The notes under the pieces are model-generated. The model was not told where the DNA came from. It saw only the letters and a program-made list of their open reading frames with translations, and did no database searches. This document shows, in pieces, positions 20,578-33,278 of a stretch of DNA of 64,000 bases. Position 1 is the first letter of the stretch. Each line of letters starts with the position of its first letter. Where the stretch lies: contig NC_081810.1 of the NCBI RefSeq assembly GCF_030704535.1, positions 4,993,501 to 5,057,500 on the forward strand. Direction: 5' to 3'. The position numbers and the translations under genes were made by a program. The stretch comes from Vitis vinifera (Eukaryota > Streptophyta > Magnoliopsida > Vitales > Vitaceae).

Positions 20578-23500
20578 AAAAGACCGTGAGCTTCAAGGAA
20601 TGAAGCTAGGGTTTGATGTTACGGTGAGTCTTATCCTAAAGATTTGAATGCAAGTGGAGTTCAAGTGCTACAAAGACAACTCGTGAGTTGTGGGATGAAG
20701 TCAACTCGTGAGTTTTAAGATGAGAATTGACCTGGCGGTCTGTTGTCATCTCAATGGAAGACCAAAGGAAAGGTTAGGTGAAATAATAAATAAGTCATAA
20801 GATTGCATTCTCTTCTCACTTACGTCAGTAGGTTTGGGTTGGAAGTAGTCTTCAGTCTTCAGAAGACCTAATTTCATTTGGTTGCAAGTCCTATTCCCGT
20901 GCTCCTTCCACGAAAGCACTTGTAGAGCCTGCAACTGGGAACTGGGAACTGGGAATTGCTTCAAAAAACCTTTTTCTAGATGGAGAAACAGAAAGTAGCT
21001 TTCTGAAAACTTGTTCAAAAAATAGGGTATTTTGTGAGATGATATTTTAATTATTTTTGGTTATTTCTATTTGATTTTTGAGGATTATTTTAAAATATAA
21101 TTTAAAAAATATGGGAAATGATTGAAAATAAAACATTATAGAAAAAATTTATTTTTTAAAAATATTTGAAAACATAAAAAATAATTAAAATAGAGAATGT
21201 TTTCAAGTTCTTAAATGGGCTTTTACTTTAGAAAACACCATTAAATTGTTTTTAAAAACCATTCTCAAAATCTATTTTTTTTAAACGATTTTTGAAAACA
21301 TCCTGAAACATACACTTTTTTTTTTTTTTTTTACTTTCTTCTTTATTTTCTTTTTGGTGGTTCACATTTTTTAAAAAACAATTCTTAATGTTTAAAAACC
21401 GTTATTAAAACCATTAATTCTAAGTGTTTTTTTTTAAAAAATAAAATCATGCGTTAGAATTTAAATAAAAAATATTTTTTCAACCTATTTTTTATTAACA
21501 TACTTTACATGTATATATAATGCAATAGTTGTCAACCTATTTTCATATTTTTAATTGTTTTTAAAAAAATTATTAAAGTAAAAACATCTTAAATTTCATT
21601 CTAAAGAATCATTAAGAGTACAACTTGAGCAGGTTGACATGGTAATGGTTAACCGGAGTCCAACCTGAATTAAAAAACAATCAATCCAAACTCAACTCAA
21701 CGTGACCTCTAACTCAAGATATTCAACTCAAACCCAACTCAACCTAATTTTTTAAAACTTGGGTTGAACTTGGGTTTGTAGAGTTAAATTCGGATAGATT
21801 GGGTTAAACTCGAGTTGATTGAGTTAAACTTGAATTAGTTGGGTTGATTGGATTATATGATTCAAAATCCATATATGCTGATTTTGAAAAAACTTTTTTT
21901 TTTTTTTTATGTATATATTTATACTAAGATTTAAATAATAAATAATACAAATTTTAAGATAACAATAAAAAATTAAAATAAAGTTATATGTATTTTTAAA
22001 AAAATAAAAAAAAATGTATGTTATAAAAATAAAAATAAAGTTATATATCTTTTTAAAGAAATGGACAAGTATATCATACAATTTTAATTTAATATTTTTT
22101 GTTTAAAATCCATATTCATTAATAAATTAACATTATAAATATTATAAAAATATTAAATTGGGTTGAAGTTATAAGCTCAAGTTGTTCTAACTACGACTTG
22201 GATCCAATCCAAATTGAATTCGGGTTAAAGAAATTTAATCCAAGTGCAATCTAAATAATAAAAATGTTTGCCTAAATATGCTCAAACATTGAGTTGGGTC
22301 GGACCAACCCATCCAACTTACACGCTTAAAATTCATTATGTTTCCAAACCATTATTTTCTCCCAAACATAAACAACTAGAAATTATTTTTAAAAACAATT
22401 ATAAACAAGCTTTTAATATCTTGAATCATTTAATTCTTCCAGTAATGTTTGGGATGGATATACATAATGTCCATGTCAAGAGTCTCTAAATGTAACATTA
22501 GTGGTTGATATGATGATGTCATAATTAAACAAGCTAATTATTATTGTTTGAATTAAATTGATAAATTATAAAAATAGTTGATGCACTGAATGAGTTATTT
22601 GACTCAAATTATTAGTCAACCAGTGCATAATTTTGTCAATTAATAGGGTTTGACTAATCACATCATTACAGTCATGATGGAATTAAATTTAGACCTCACC
22701 AACTTTTAGATTTTGGCTTCATTTTCCAGCTCTAACTGGCCAGGCCCTCTGCAACCACCTCAATCACTCTTCCTGCTGCTTTGCTTGACCCATCGGAAAC
22801 AAAGGATTTTTTTCTTTCTTTCTATTATTCCTTGCTAGAAACAAGATAAATTTATATAGTCCACACTCAGATACCAAAAGAAATTCATAGAATGTAGTTG
22901 GTTTGGACATATTTTATTTTTATTTTTATTTTTAAAATTAGAGAAAAAAAAAAGAATTTTTAGAGATTTATATTATAAAAAATAATGATGTTAGAAACGG
23001 TTTAAAATTGGTTGGGGTATCCAAAAAATCTTTGTTTATTATCTTAGATTTTAAAATTTTTATATAATGTAAATATATGTCCTCAAAATCAAAAACTGTT
23101 TTTTTAGTTATTTTCTATTATTTTTACTTGTTTTTTTAAAAACTATTTAAAAAAATAATTATACAATGATTAAAAATAAAATATTAGATATAAAAATTAT
23201 TTTGAAAACATATTTAAAAATAATTAAAAACTGGTTAAAAACATTTTAAATTTTCAAAGAGATTTTTGTTATATAAAACATAAAATAACAATTTTTAAAA
23301 ATTATTTTTTATAATTATTTTGGAAAACAGTTAACAAACAGACTATATTTTTTTTTGTAGAAGATGTTTTACTTCTATATAAAAGTTTATATTAAAGAGC
23401 TATGAAAATCTAAAGTTTTTAAAGATATTTTTAAATATATTTATGTATAAGCTTTTGACATAAATCGATTAACCATATCTATATTGATAATTGTACTGTA

Positions 23501-26500
23501 GAAAATATTATAAAAACAAAAAACAAATTCAGAAATATCTAATGTTTTCTCAGTATTTATATCTACATCATGTCCTCCACTGTTTCGTGTTCTTTGTCAT
23601 GACCAAGTATATTGATATAAATACTTCTTATAATTTTTCTTATTTCAAATCACGAAATATTCAAATATGGTGTGAAGTAAGGTATTAGTATATATATAAA
23701 TAATACGAAATTAAATTAACCAAGATAATTAAATGTGCATTTATGTCAAAAACTATTGCTAATCAACGTCTCCATGTTTTGGTTGCAAAGTTATACTCTA
23801 AAGCTATGGCCTAATAGCGAAAGAACAACGATGAATTTAATAATGAAATATCAACAAAAACTATAAGATTAAATAAGATAATTAACCTAATCCAATGCTA
23901 TGATGATGACAAAACCAAAAAATAACAACCCAATTTGATGGATGTATATGGCAATATGAAAGTAGATACTAAAATTAATAGGATAAAGTCATATGCATAA
24001 CCTTAAACACTCTTTCCTTTATTTCTAGCTACTTTTATTATATAAATCTTTAAATATAAGATAATTAATGAATTTGAAACCATTTTATTAGTTTTTGAGT
24101 TTGATTAGATTAAGTTGGTAATTTTGTTATAGATTTTTTTTAGGTATATTTAATTGAAGATTGAAGATTGCTTTAAACTCATTTGATGATAATATGGGTA
24201 AATATACGAGGTTACAAAAAGAGTAATGACTTAAACATGGATTTTGAGAAATTAAAAATTAAGTGCTTTTTAACCTAATTAAAAATTGGATTTCGGGTCA
24301 AACACTCAAGCATTGTCATTAGATGTTCAAATACTAGAAATCAAGCACTTAAGGGATGCACTCAAACATAAAAAGCGTTTAAACCCACTTATACAATGCT
24401 CAAATGTTCATAGACCGAATTGTCATATTCATAGATTGCAAATTTTTCTATTTATCTATATTTTGGCAAATTCATTTTGAAAAATTGAGATTTTGGGAAT
24501 GGTTCAAAGTCCACTAGGGTTTTACCCATATAAATATATCATAGAATTTCAGTTTCTCTTTGATGTACAAAAATCTCAAGTCATTATACTTTGCATCCAT
24601 TCCTAACTCTCAAAATTAGTTCGTGTTTTATTCTTGGGTCTGTGATCAAAGAGAATTGTATACCCTAAAGGTATTGAAGAGCCTACTAAGGACCAAGGCC
24701 ATGTCACATCGTGAATGTGAGGTCAAGTGTAGGTACTAGGATTTACGTCTTAGGAGTAAACCTAATTAATTCTTCATAGACTCATAGTTGGTGAATTTTA
24801 TTTTATTTATTTATTTTATTTTATCTGAAACAAAATATATGTAATAATAGATAGTTGGTGAATTATAACTATATGGTTTTTGACTCATGGTTTTTATGAA
24901 AGCTTTATTAGTAATTTTCTACATAAATCATTTGTGTGTGTCTGCAATTAGATTCTTGATTTATTGATTAGCTGTCCAATCAATTAAAGAATTCTTACAA
25001 TATAAAATATTGGAATTTTTGGGTTAACCGAATAAAAAGGCTACATATTCACCCCTTCTAGGTAGTTGTACTATTAAAATCATAAACTTCCACATTTATA
25101 TTTAGCTTCTTATGTTATAAATATATGCTAATATAATATCATTAATGTGTACTAAAAAATATTGAAAACTAAAAATTTATTTTTAATATTCATATGTGAA
25201 ATTAGTATAGAAGGAAAAAAAGAAAAGAAAGGTGAATTAGGGCCTACCCGAATTGAAGTGGTGTGACATATTTTCCTTTGGCTGACGCTAATTATATTTG
25301 TCACTTCCCAAAACCCATTATAAGGGCATGATAGTTATTTCATGCCTCAAGCACAGAGGCTTAAAGTGGAAATGATACAAATATTTATCTTGTAACTAAA
25401 AATTACTAATTATTAAATTTTTGTTTAGAGTAGTAAAACAAAAATTCTAAAATCTTCAAATCTCAATTTTAAAATTAACATAGCAACTAAAATATTATTA
25501 TATGAACAATTTCAAACTTAAAGAATAGCTAACATTAATCAAATGCTAATATTTAAACAAAGTCTAAAAAAAGTGTTTAACTAAATGTCTTAATAATACA
25601 AAATTCTCATCCTAACCGTCACTTCTTGTTCGAATTAAGAGTGTTTGAAAAACATCGTCAATGAAAGGGAATGAGTTCAAAGCCTAATAAGAAATATTAA
25701 TATAGTTTCATGAATCAAATATTTTCAATCATATTTGCAAATAGGAGATATATGGTATAATCATTTTCAAAAATAAATAAAAAAAGGTTCAAACGTGATA
25801 TATTTTAAATTTGGGTCAAAATCAATTATATTTCCTACCATGAAAATGTAAAAGTCAACTATTATATTTCATTAACAATCGTCAAAAAGTCAATAAATAT
25901 ATCTCGTTGATAAGGGTCAAATAAATCATAGTTAAATACTTTGTTTTATTTATTCAAACTTATGAAAGCATAATATCTCCACATGTTCTGTTATAAACAA
26001 AAGAAAGTTCTAATATATTTTTTCATGTAAAAATATATTTGATCAATGCATAAAAGCAAACATTTACACATTTCAAATAACAAATAAAAAAAAATTATAT
26101 TCATTTACAAAATTTGTATTCATTTCCCTTACCTCCAAGTAGTCCTCAAGAACCTTGATAAAATGAATCATGAGGAAACAACTCCTCACCTAACATAAGA
26201 AAAACAACCATTAATATTAACTACTTATCTAAAATTATACGTTTGTCAATCTTAAAAATTTTAGGTATTCAAATTAATATTTCTAATTATGAAATATAAT
26301 TTAATTAATCTATTCCTTATTAAAGTAAAATTAATAAATTTCTATATTTTTTTCAAATTAATTCTAAGAACACATCACTAATTTAATTAAATTACAATTT
26401 TATTTCACTAATTGAATTCTATCTTGTTTATTACTTAACATCTACCATTATTTTTATTATTAAACTAATAACTAACATACTTCCCCATTTTCAATACCTT

Positions 26501-26985
26501 ACATCCCCATTTTCAACATCTTAAAGGTATTATAAATGCTTTCTTTATCCTCCCTTTTTTTTACTTTCCATCAAAAAGTATAAAAATCACCAAACTTTTT
26601 TTTTTTTTTTTTGTAAATTTCATTACTTACATTTATTCATTTGAGAATTCGAATTTTCCTTATTTTCATCAATAAAATAACCTACATTTATAAATTTTCA
26701 ATATTTTGATCTAAAAATCAAATAAACCAACCCTATCCTACATGGAATTCTTCCAAAGATAGATTTTTTTTTTTTTCTTTTTTAAGATTCAAAATGAATT
26801 AACAAATCTAAAATAATAATTTAAATATTAAATCTTACCGAAAAAACCTGGATTTCAAAACCCTAAACCTTCAGCCTTATATTCTTCAATTCTATGTGTA
26901 AAAAGGTTTCGGTTTAGGAAAGATAAATACAAAGTGATCTTTTTACCCTTATTAAATTTAATTAATAAATAAGTTAATGTCTAAT
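20578..26985. other. Long AT-rich intergenic region, no gene seen
   Basis: I find no frame with a recognisable domain. Content is A/T homopolymers, short low-complexity frames and relics of small repeats. Around 24.3-24.7 kb there is a slightly more GC-balanced stretch that still gives no recognisable protein. Confidence 0.65.
21640..22330. repeat. CAACTCAA / TTGGGTTGA repeat region
   Basis: Many near-copies of AACTCAACTCAAC and AACCCAACTCAACC (21660-21755) are followed by their complements, GGGTTGAACTTGGGTT and TTGGGTTGATTGG (21760-21850), with more near 22155-22320. This fits a degenerate foldback-type repeat common in plant genomes; boundaries are unclear. Confidence 0.4.
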
Positions 26986-26988
26986 TTA

Positions 26989-27266
26989 GGTGGTGTTTGT
27001 TTTTTTACTTAATTCTAAATAGAACCTTAATACTTAATAGTATTAAATATTAGGTTGTTTGTTTTTGTAGTATTTTATTTCTATTAAGTATTAAAAAGTA
27101 AAAAAAAAATCATTGTGTTATTTTTTCTATTTAGAAAAAGCCACATATTTTGGCTTTTTCTATTTAGTAAAAAGTTTATAATAAGTCATGAAAAAGTAAA
27201 AAACAAACAACCTAAATTCTAAAACTAAATGGTTTTCAGCAAAAAGCCAAAAAAACAAACACCACC
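26989..27266. mobile_element. Tourist-like (PIF/Harbinger) MITE, copy 1, 278 bp
   Basis: The 18-bp terminal inverted repeat GGTGGTGTTTGTTTTTTT is perfect at both ends, and TTA flanks each side (26986-26988, 27267-27269). The interior contains TTAATAGTATTAAATATTAG and CTATTTAGTAAAAAGTTTAT. A second copy of exactly the same length lies at 37966-38243. No coding capacity. Confidence 0.9.
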
Positions 27267-27577
27267 TTACTGTTTACCCTTAAAACTTAATTTGGGAGTT
27301 GCCTTGGCTCCAGTGCGACACCCATGACTTGTGAGTTATCACTTCATAATTGGCAAAGCTACCAAAGTCATGAATGGTGCGTCTCCACACACCAATAGAG
27401 TGAGTTGTATGCACATGACAATGTTTTTTTGTCATGGAATTACGTGCATGATGTGTCCATGTATCATCAAAACTGTTGTTTTCATATTTTTGTTAGGTTT
27501 CTTTTATCATAAGTATGGCTAGTTTTGCAGCTATGTGAAAAGGAATTCATGATGCATGCATACATATAAAGAATAGT

Positions 27578-27624
27578 GGTGGAGGTGGGGGTGGTGGGGG
27601 TGGGGGTGGCCGTGGCCGTGGCGG
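27578..27624 (+). other. G-rich tract with G-quadruplex potential
   Basis: The strand reads GGTGGAGGTGGGGGTGGTGG, then GGGTGGGGGTGG, then GGCCGTGG repeats. At least three GGGGG runs with 1-4-base loops, plus a further G run, satisfy the usual G-quadruplex pattern in an otherwise AT-rich region. Confidence 0.7.
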
Positions 27625-27807
27625 CATTGAATATATGATAGAATAAAAATCAAGCAACCATCATGTCGGTGGAGATGGCCGGAAACAAAGGTATGATTCA
27701 AATTATCCTTGAATTTTATAAAATATATTTGGCTTTATTCACTCATCATAATTTCACATTTTAATTTAGAAGTTTTGCAAATCTCCTCAGCTCACATTCT
27801 ATATTTT

Positions 27808-27873
27808 TTCTATCAAGGAATAATTGTTCGATCGCAAATATTCTATCAAGGAATAATTGTTCGATCGCAAATA
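27808..27873 (+). repeat. 33-bp perfect tandem duplication
   Basis: A unit containing TTCTATCAAGGAATAATTGT and TCGATCGCAAATA is present twice, head to tail, with no mismatch visible. Confidence 0.9.
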
Positions 27874-30610
27874 AAAAAAATAGAGAATAAACTCATAAAC
27901 TCGATATCTTGTAATAAAACTCATGCTTGATAGAATTATTAAATTGAGAATAGAAAATAAAGTGGTTTCATTAACAATTCATTGATATCATAATAACCTT
28001 GAATTTTTAATGAAATATAAGTTGCAAGAAAATATAAAAAGTTGTAAATCAAAATAATATTGTCAACTTAATCTAATTAGACTAAAAAATTAACAATATC
28101 GTTTTTTTAGTGATTTTGTGACAAAACATAGTGTTTACCAATCGTTCACAATCATTCAATGTTATTTGTCCTAACCAAACAACTTCAATACCAATATTCA
28201 ATGATCACAAGACGAAGAGAGCATACATAGAGCAATAGACATGCAAGGAAGAAGCAAACAATAGTAGATAAATCAAACGAGTTCAAGATACAACTATATA
28301 ACAATCACAACATAAACATATAAATATCCCAACACATCCAAAACATATCCGAACTGAATACATCCAAAAGTAACAATAGACGATGGCTATATCAAAACAT
28401 AAAGGTTATCCTAAAATATCTAGGTGTCATGGTGTGGAGGCAAAAGTGGAATATTATTGGAACTCGAGCTAGGTTGGGATGCTATCAAGGCACAACTAGA
28501 GTTCAAGACTTGGTCGATCAAGCCAAGACAACCATCCATGTGCTGTGAACAATCATATAGCCCATCAAGTCGCCCCTAGAAACAAGCTTGAAGACCATTC
28601 ATACGAGCATTGATGTGAAGGTGCATGTAATAGATGGAGGCTAACACATGATTCACCGAAGAACAATCAAACGAGGGCGGTAGATCAACAGCAACTCATG
28701 AAGTGCTAGTGTGTTGCCCTTTACTCGATAGTCCCAATCTCATCCTCCTCATCAATACGAGGGGCAACACTAGCTCCACGAGTGTGGTTGACATGCTTGG
28801 ACAACCAACTCTTGTCAATTGTATCAGCCTTACTGCTTGGAATGGAATGAACCTCCTTCCTATGCTATATAGCCCATTTGGATAAACAACAATTGTGTTT
28901 TGGACTCGGTTGGATTCAAAAATTAAGCTTTGGTCCGTATAAGTTGCATAATGAATGAGAAGGATATAAAATATGAATAAACCAATATACTCTTTAAAAC
29001 TATTTTTTTATCACAATATTTGTCAGACTTTTTTATTTTAATTTTTTTTAATAATTATTCTGAAAATTTATTATTTTTTGAAAACTAATTTTTTTTAAAA
29101 TATATTCTAAAAATATGTCATTTAAAAAAAATAAATTTGACATATTTTTAGTTATTTTTTATATAAACAATTTAAAATATATATTTTCCAAAATGTTTGA
29201 TTTTTAAATAATAATAATAAAAAAAAATTTATTTTTTTTTAGAAAATGGTGTATTTTTTTTCAAATCACTAAATTATATTAAATTTTATTAAGGTTTACA
29301 AAAGGAAAAAAATTTAAATTAATGTTTTATACTTTCTTTTTTTTTTTTTCATAGTCAACCAAGGTCATTTTTAAAAAAATAAAAAATTCATATATTTCTT
29401 TTAAAATTTCACACTTCCTATGGGTTTTGGGTTTAAATGGTGAATCTATATGGATCAAAGCTTAATTTTTGAACCCAATTGGTCCAAAACACAATTGTCC
29501 TTTGGTTAAATATAACAATAGATGTATATCAGCCTTACTAGAAATATGGGCTCATAAGCACTTGGGCTTGTAGGCCATTTTTAAATCTTTTGGGCCCCAA
29601 AGTCATTGCAGACCTGGGCCTGTATATTTTGATGGCAAAGGCTAATAGCCTAATACGCTCTTCTTCTTTCTCACACACCTTGAGGCAGAGTAACCAGACT
29701 TTCTTGTTTGTCATTCAACACTAGGGAAAAATCACTGCAAGGTATATGCATGGATTTGCCCTCCATTTCTTAATGTGAATAAATAGTAATACAGAAGATG
29801 GGGAAAATTTAGGTTGATCCTGGACTTGGCCTCTAATCAACTTCTAAAATCAGTGCTTACGAACATGGAACTGGGCAGAAAGACATTAGTATTAGTCGAA
29901 ATCAAATCGAGTTTCTAGTAATTTGAAAAAAAAAATAAAAATTTGCTATTTCAATTTTATGTGACACAATATACAACAGAAATCGATAAGATTCAACACG
30001 ACATTGAGTGTAATATATATCTTGTATTATTCTATAACCAAACCTTATCCCTTGCCAAGACAGACGGTACATGCTACATAATCCTCATCTATTTTCATCA
30101 GAGCCACGTGTCATAACATTTGATTTTTCTGCTACGAATTGTTGCCGATCAGGTGGGCCTCATACACAATCCATCTCGTTGCTTGTCGAGTTGGTTCACC
30201 AATCTGCCAAAATTGGTATTGTGCTTAAAGGTGGTTACCATACAATTAATAGTCATAAAAGTTATTAAATTTATCCCAATTTATTGGAATTTAGAAGATT
30301 TCAATGATTGAGACTCACCAAATTTTTGGTTGTAGAGTCGGGCGAAGCAGGGCATGCATCTTCCGTCTATTCTACTGCTCATCGTGCTTGCCCTTTCTTT
30401 ATTATTGCTTTGGACAAAGAATATTAACCCAAGAAATATTGGGAAAATTTTTTAGATGCCCCTCGTTTGAAACTACATGGAAGGATACAATCATACAAAT
30501 AAATGAATCACAAGCATGCTCTTTGGCAGTTGTCACCAAATTATCTACTGTTAAAAAGATAAATTAATCAACAACTCTTTTGATCGGAACTTACGAATTA
30601 TAAAACATGT

Positions 30611-30623
30611 GACGTGTCACGTG
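30611..30623 (+). promoter_or_regulatory. ABRE/G-box-like palindrome
   Basis: GACGTGTCACGTG contains an ABRE-like ACGTGTC and a perfect G-box CACGTG. It lies about 660 bp beyond the EXO70H stop codon, so its target, if any, is unclear. Confidence 0.35.
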
Positions 30624-31286
30624 CTTCACATGGTCAAGGGCAGGCAAGCGCGAGGGAGTTAGTTAATGATATCCGGTATCAGATTTTTTTTTTCCTAATC
30701 TTTCGGTACGGGCTGAGTCGCGTGGTCAAAGCTTGATTTTCCCGATTTGCCGGTCAGTCTTTCGGCCATTTTTGGAATTTTGGGACTCCAACTTGGTGAA
30801 AGAGGAGATTTTATCCACTTGGATAAGTATGCTCTCATTACATATATTAGCTATTTAGAAAAATAGAACATTAAAACAAAATTTTCATAAATCAATTATT
30901 TTAATTATTTATTTTTAAATTCTATTTAATTTATTATTAAAGACACAAAAATCATGAGTTATTTGTAAAATCCAACTAGTTATGGTGAAAAAGATTTTTA
31001 GATACTTGATTCAGACATAACAACAGTACGATGCCGAGATATTGCTCTATGTACACAGCAAAGAGAGAACAGATTTTGATATAAAAAAATGAAAGAATTT
31101 TTCTTTTGTATATAATTCTATACTCGCTCATCAGGCATACATCCGTGTTTGTGATTATTCTATAACTTTATATCCACAAAAAGACAACACCATCGTACCA
31201 AAGGACAATATAGCATCATAGGGCGGCAGGCTGAACCGCCAAAACAACGTCAACCGGGCCTATCGTTTCAATGGGACCTTCACAGT

Positions 31287-33170
31287 TCACCCACGCGAAA
31301 GCGACGATGGAGAAGAAGACGACGACGACGACGTGCTACCGGAAACCCCGGTACCGTAAAACAGATCTGACAAGTAATTTCCCATATCGTCTGGTGCAAA
31401 TCTCACCACTGACTCCGAACCCGGTTCCCTCCTCAACCTGGCCCGGTTCTTCTCGTAAAAGGCTCTATACGTCGGTTCTAGTTTCTTAGCAATAGAGAGT
31501 TTGATTTCTTCTTGAAGCTTGTTATCTGGTACGACCCACGATGTTTGCTTCCGGTACACTTCTTCAAAGGCGGAATTAAATTTCTTGAAGCATTCTTTCG
31601 CTTTCTCTGGCGAGATGTCAGCCGATGGATTCTCCGGCAGTGATGAGAACACTTTGCTCCAACCCATGCGTTCGTAGTTGGATGCGTACTGTTTCACCTT
31701 AATTTCGTGTTTTGCGATCCAGTCATCTCCGAGGAGGTATCGGATATTGGAGGTACGGACTTTGGTGGTAACGTACTGGAGATTGTTAGCGAGGAAGATG
31801 TATGAGAGAGAGACGTCCTTGTAGAGCTTGGCCCTGCCATCGAGTTTGCAGAGAAGCACAAGCACGAGCCAGGCTAGGCGCAAGGAAATCGCCGATGTTG
31901 GATCATCGTCGGACTTCGGGTTCTCAAAGTAAGATTCTGGCATCGATGATTGTACTGTTAGCGGCCATTCGGCGACAATGACAGAGAGAACTCCGCTGTA
32001 GTCGGAGAGGAATGAGACGTAATTCATGACGTATCGTGTCAGAGGATGAACTCCGCCGCCGCGGATTGGCGTTTTGGATGAATCCTTCTGAATCGCCGCT
32101 TCGAAGTCCGATAGCATTGTTCTGACGGCTTCACCGAGCCTGATGAGAGCACTGGTTGCTTGTGATAGCACGGCGGAGGTTGACTCAAATGAAAATATCG
32201 AGTCGATTTCAGGCCAGAGATCAGAGATGGATTCATAGAGATCAAGTATTCTGAACATTTTCTCGGGCGTTTTCTTGCATCTGGCAACATGTTCTGGGAA
32301 TCCAAACAGAGAGAGCGCACCTTCCTTTGTAATCTCCGAGAAACACGACTCTCTGATGGAATCAGATGCAGAGAAAACACGATCACAGAGAATTCGCTCC
32401 CCGTAGAAGAGAGTTTTCACCGCAGCCTTGACAGCATTCAACCAATGCCTAATTTTGTTTTCGATCAACTCCCAGTCCATCTTCTGAATCTGCGAATAAC
32501 TCAATCTCTCGACTCCAAGATGATACAGGCTTTCATCGACAATCGACTTGCGCACAAGTTTGTAAATCTTCACACACTCCTTACCATAACCAGAAGAAAT
32601 CATACAATCCGCGATGGCCTTGAGATCCGCCATCGCCAACTCCGATTCCCTCTCCACTCCAGAAACGGACTCAATGGAGGCTCCGAACTCCTCCTCCGAC
32701 GCACGGTCGTCTTCAAAGTCGGAGATGCTCGACCTCGCAGATACATGCGAGGAGACGGACTCGGGGTCCAAGTACTCCCGACTGGAAGAGAGAATCTGGT
32801 AGAACTCCTTCTCGAGTCTCTTCATGGCGAGCTGCATGAGGTTCTGAGATCGGATGAGCTTCTCTGAAGTGGAATCATGGTTGACGAAGAAGTGCATAGC
32901 GCGTTGCAAATCCGCAACAGCGCTTAAGAACTGCTTGGCTTCGCTGCGGCTGGAATGAAAGAGGGAGGTGAAATTGGCGAAGGAGGACTCGTCGGAGTAC
33001 CACTTGGAGATGACTGATTGAGCGTTATCGATGTTCTCGTCCATCATGGACTCATGAAGCGGGGAGGAAGGCGCACGCGAGGGTGAAGATTGGTGCGAGG
33101 ATGAAGGCGAAGAAGCCTTGAAGAAGATAGTCCTCATCCCTTTTCTAGGCATGTAAAGTGAAATCCTCAA
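31287..33170 (-). CDS. Exocyst complex component EXO70, EXO70H clade
   Basis: A single-exon gene of 627 residues. EXO70 subunits tether secretory vesicles to the plasma membrane through phosphoinositide binding; the H clade is plant-specific and includes members linked to defence, trichomes and polar secretion. Visible family signatures are MQLAMKRLEKEFYQILSS near residue 112, DLKAIADCMISSGYGKECV near 187, the core IQKMDWELIENKIRHWLNA, GERILCDRVF, DLYESISDLWPEIDSIF, GGGVHPLTRYVMNYVSFLSD, the SYIFLANNLQYV helix, and the C-terminal VRFAPDDMGNYLSDLF. A Ser-rich tail (residues 610-625) follows. The first ATG gives MRISLYMPRKGMRTIFF; residue 7 or 12 may be the true start, since related proteins begin near MPRKGMR or MR-FF. 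Absence of introns is typical of the H clade. The closest Arabidopsis relatives from memory are EXO70H5-H8. Confidence 0.95.
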   Translation of the reverse strand: MRISLYMPRKGMRTIFFKASSPSSSHQSSPSRAPSSPLHESMMDENIDNAQSVISKWYSDESSFANFTSLFHSSRSEAKQFLSAVADLQRAMHFFVNHDSTSEKLIRSQNLMQLAMKRLEKEFYQILSSSREYLDPESVSSHVSARSSISDFEDDRASEEEFGASIESVSGVERESELAMADLKAIADCMISSGYGKECVKIYKLVRKSIVDESLYHLGVERLSYSQIQKMDWELIENKIRHWLNAVKAAVKTLFYGERILCDRVFSASDSIRESCFSEITKEGALSLFGFPEHVARCKKTPEKMFRILDLYESISDLWPEIDSIFSFESTSAVLSQATSALIRLGEAVRTMLSDFEAAIQKDSSKTPIRGGGVHPLTRYVMNYVSFLSDYSGVLSVIVAEWPLTVQSSMPESYFENPKSDDDPTSAISLRLAWLVLVLLCKLDGRAKLYKDVSLSYIFLANNLQYVTTKVRTSNIRYLLGDDWIAKHEIKVKQYASNYERMGWSKVFSSLPENPSADISPEKAKECFKKFNSAFEEVYRKQTSWVVPDNKLQEEIKLSIAKKLEPTYRAFYEKNRARLRREPGSESVVRFAPDDMGNYLSDLFYGTGVSGSTSSSSSSSPSSLSRG

Positions 33171-33270
33171 ATGAGAATAGTTTTGAATACGCAGCGAGAG
33201 AGAGGGGAGAAGCGCAAGATGTTAGTTTCGTTTGGTGTGAAACAGATGAGGAGAGCGAGTGGAGACGGGG

Positions 33271-33278
33271 TATTTATA
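33271..33278 (-). promoter_or_regulatory. TATA box of the EXO70H gene
   Basis: TATAAATA on the minus strand, about 100 bp upstream of the first ATG, predicting a leader of roughly 70 nt. Confidence 0.65.

Larger units (their letters stand above)
27270..31286. other. Intergenic region downstream of EXO70H, no gene seen
   Basis: AT-rich with a G-rich tract and a 33-bp duplication. At 28.4-28.9 kb a more GC-balanced stretch carries interrupted minus-strand frames that could be transposon coding relics, but I cannot name a family. Around 29.5-29.75 kb several TGGGCC/GGGCCC motifs precede an AAG|GTATAT junction; this could be an unrecognised transcript start, but nothing coding follows. Confidence 0.55.

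Noticed and set aside
28415-28885. GC-balanced minus-strand stretch with interrupted frames
   Set aside because: It may be a transposon coding relic, but stops interrupt it and I recognise no domain.
32289-32867. 192-codon plus-strand frame
   Set aside because: Antisense shadow of the EXO70H coding sequence.
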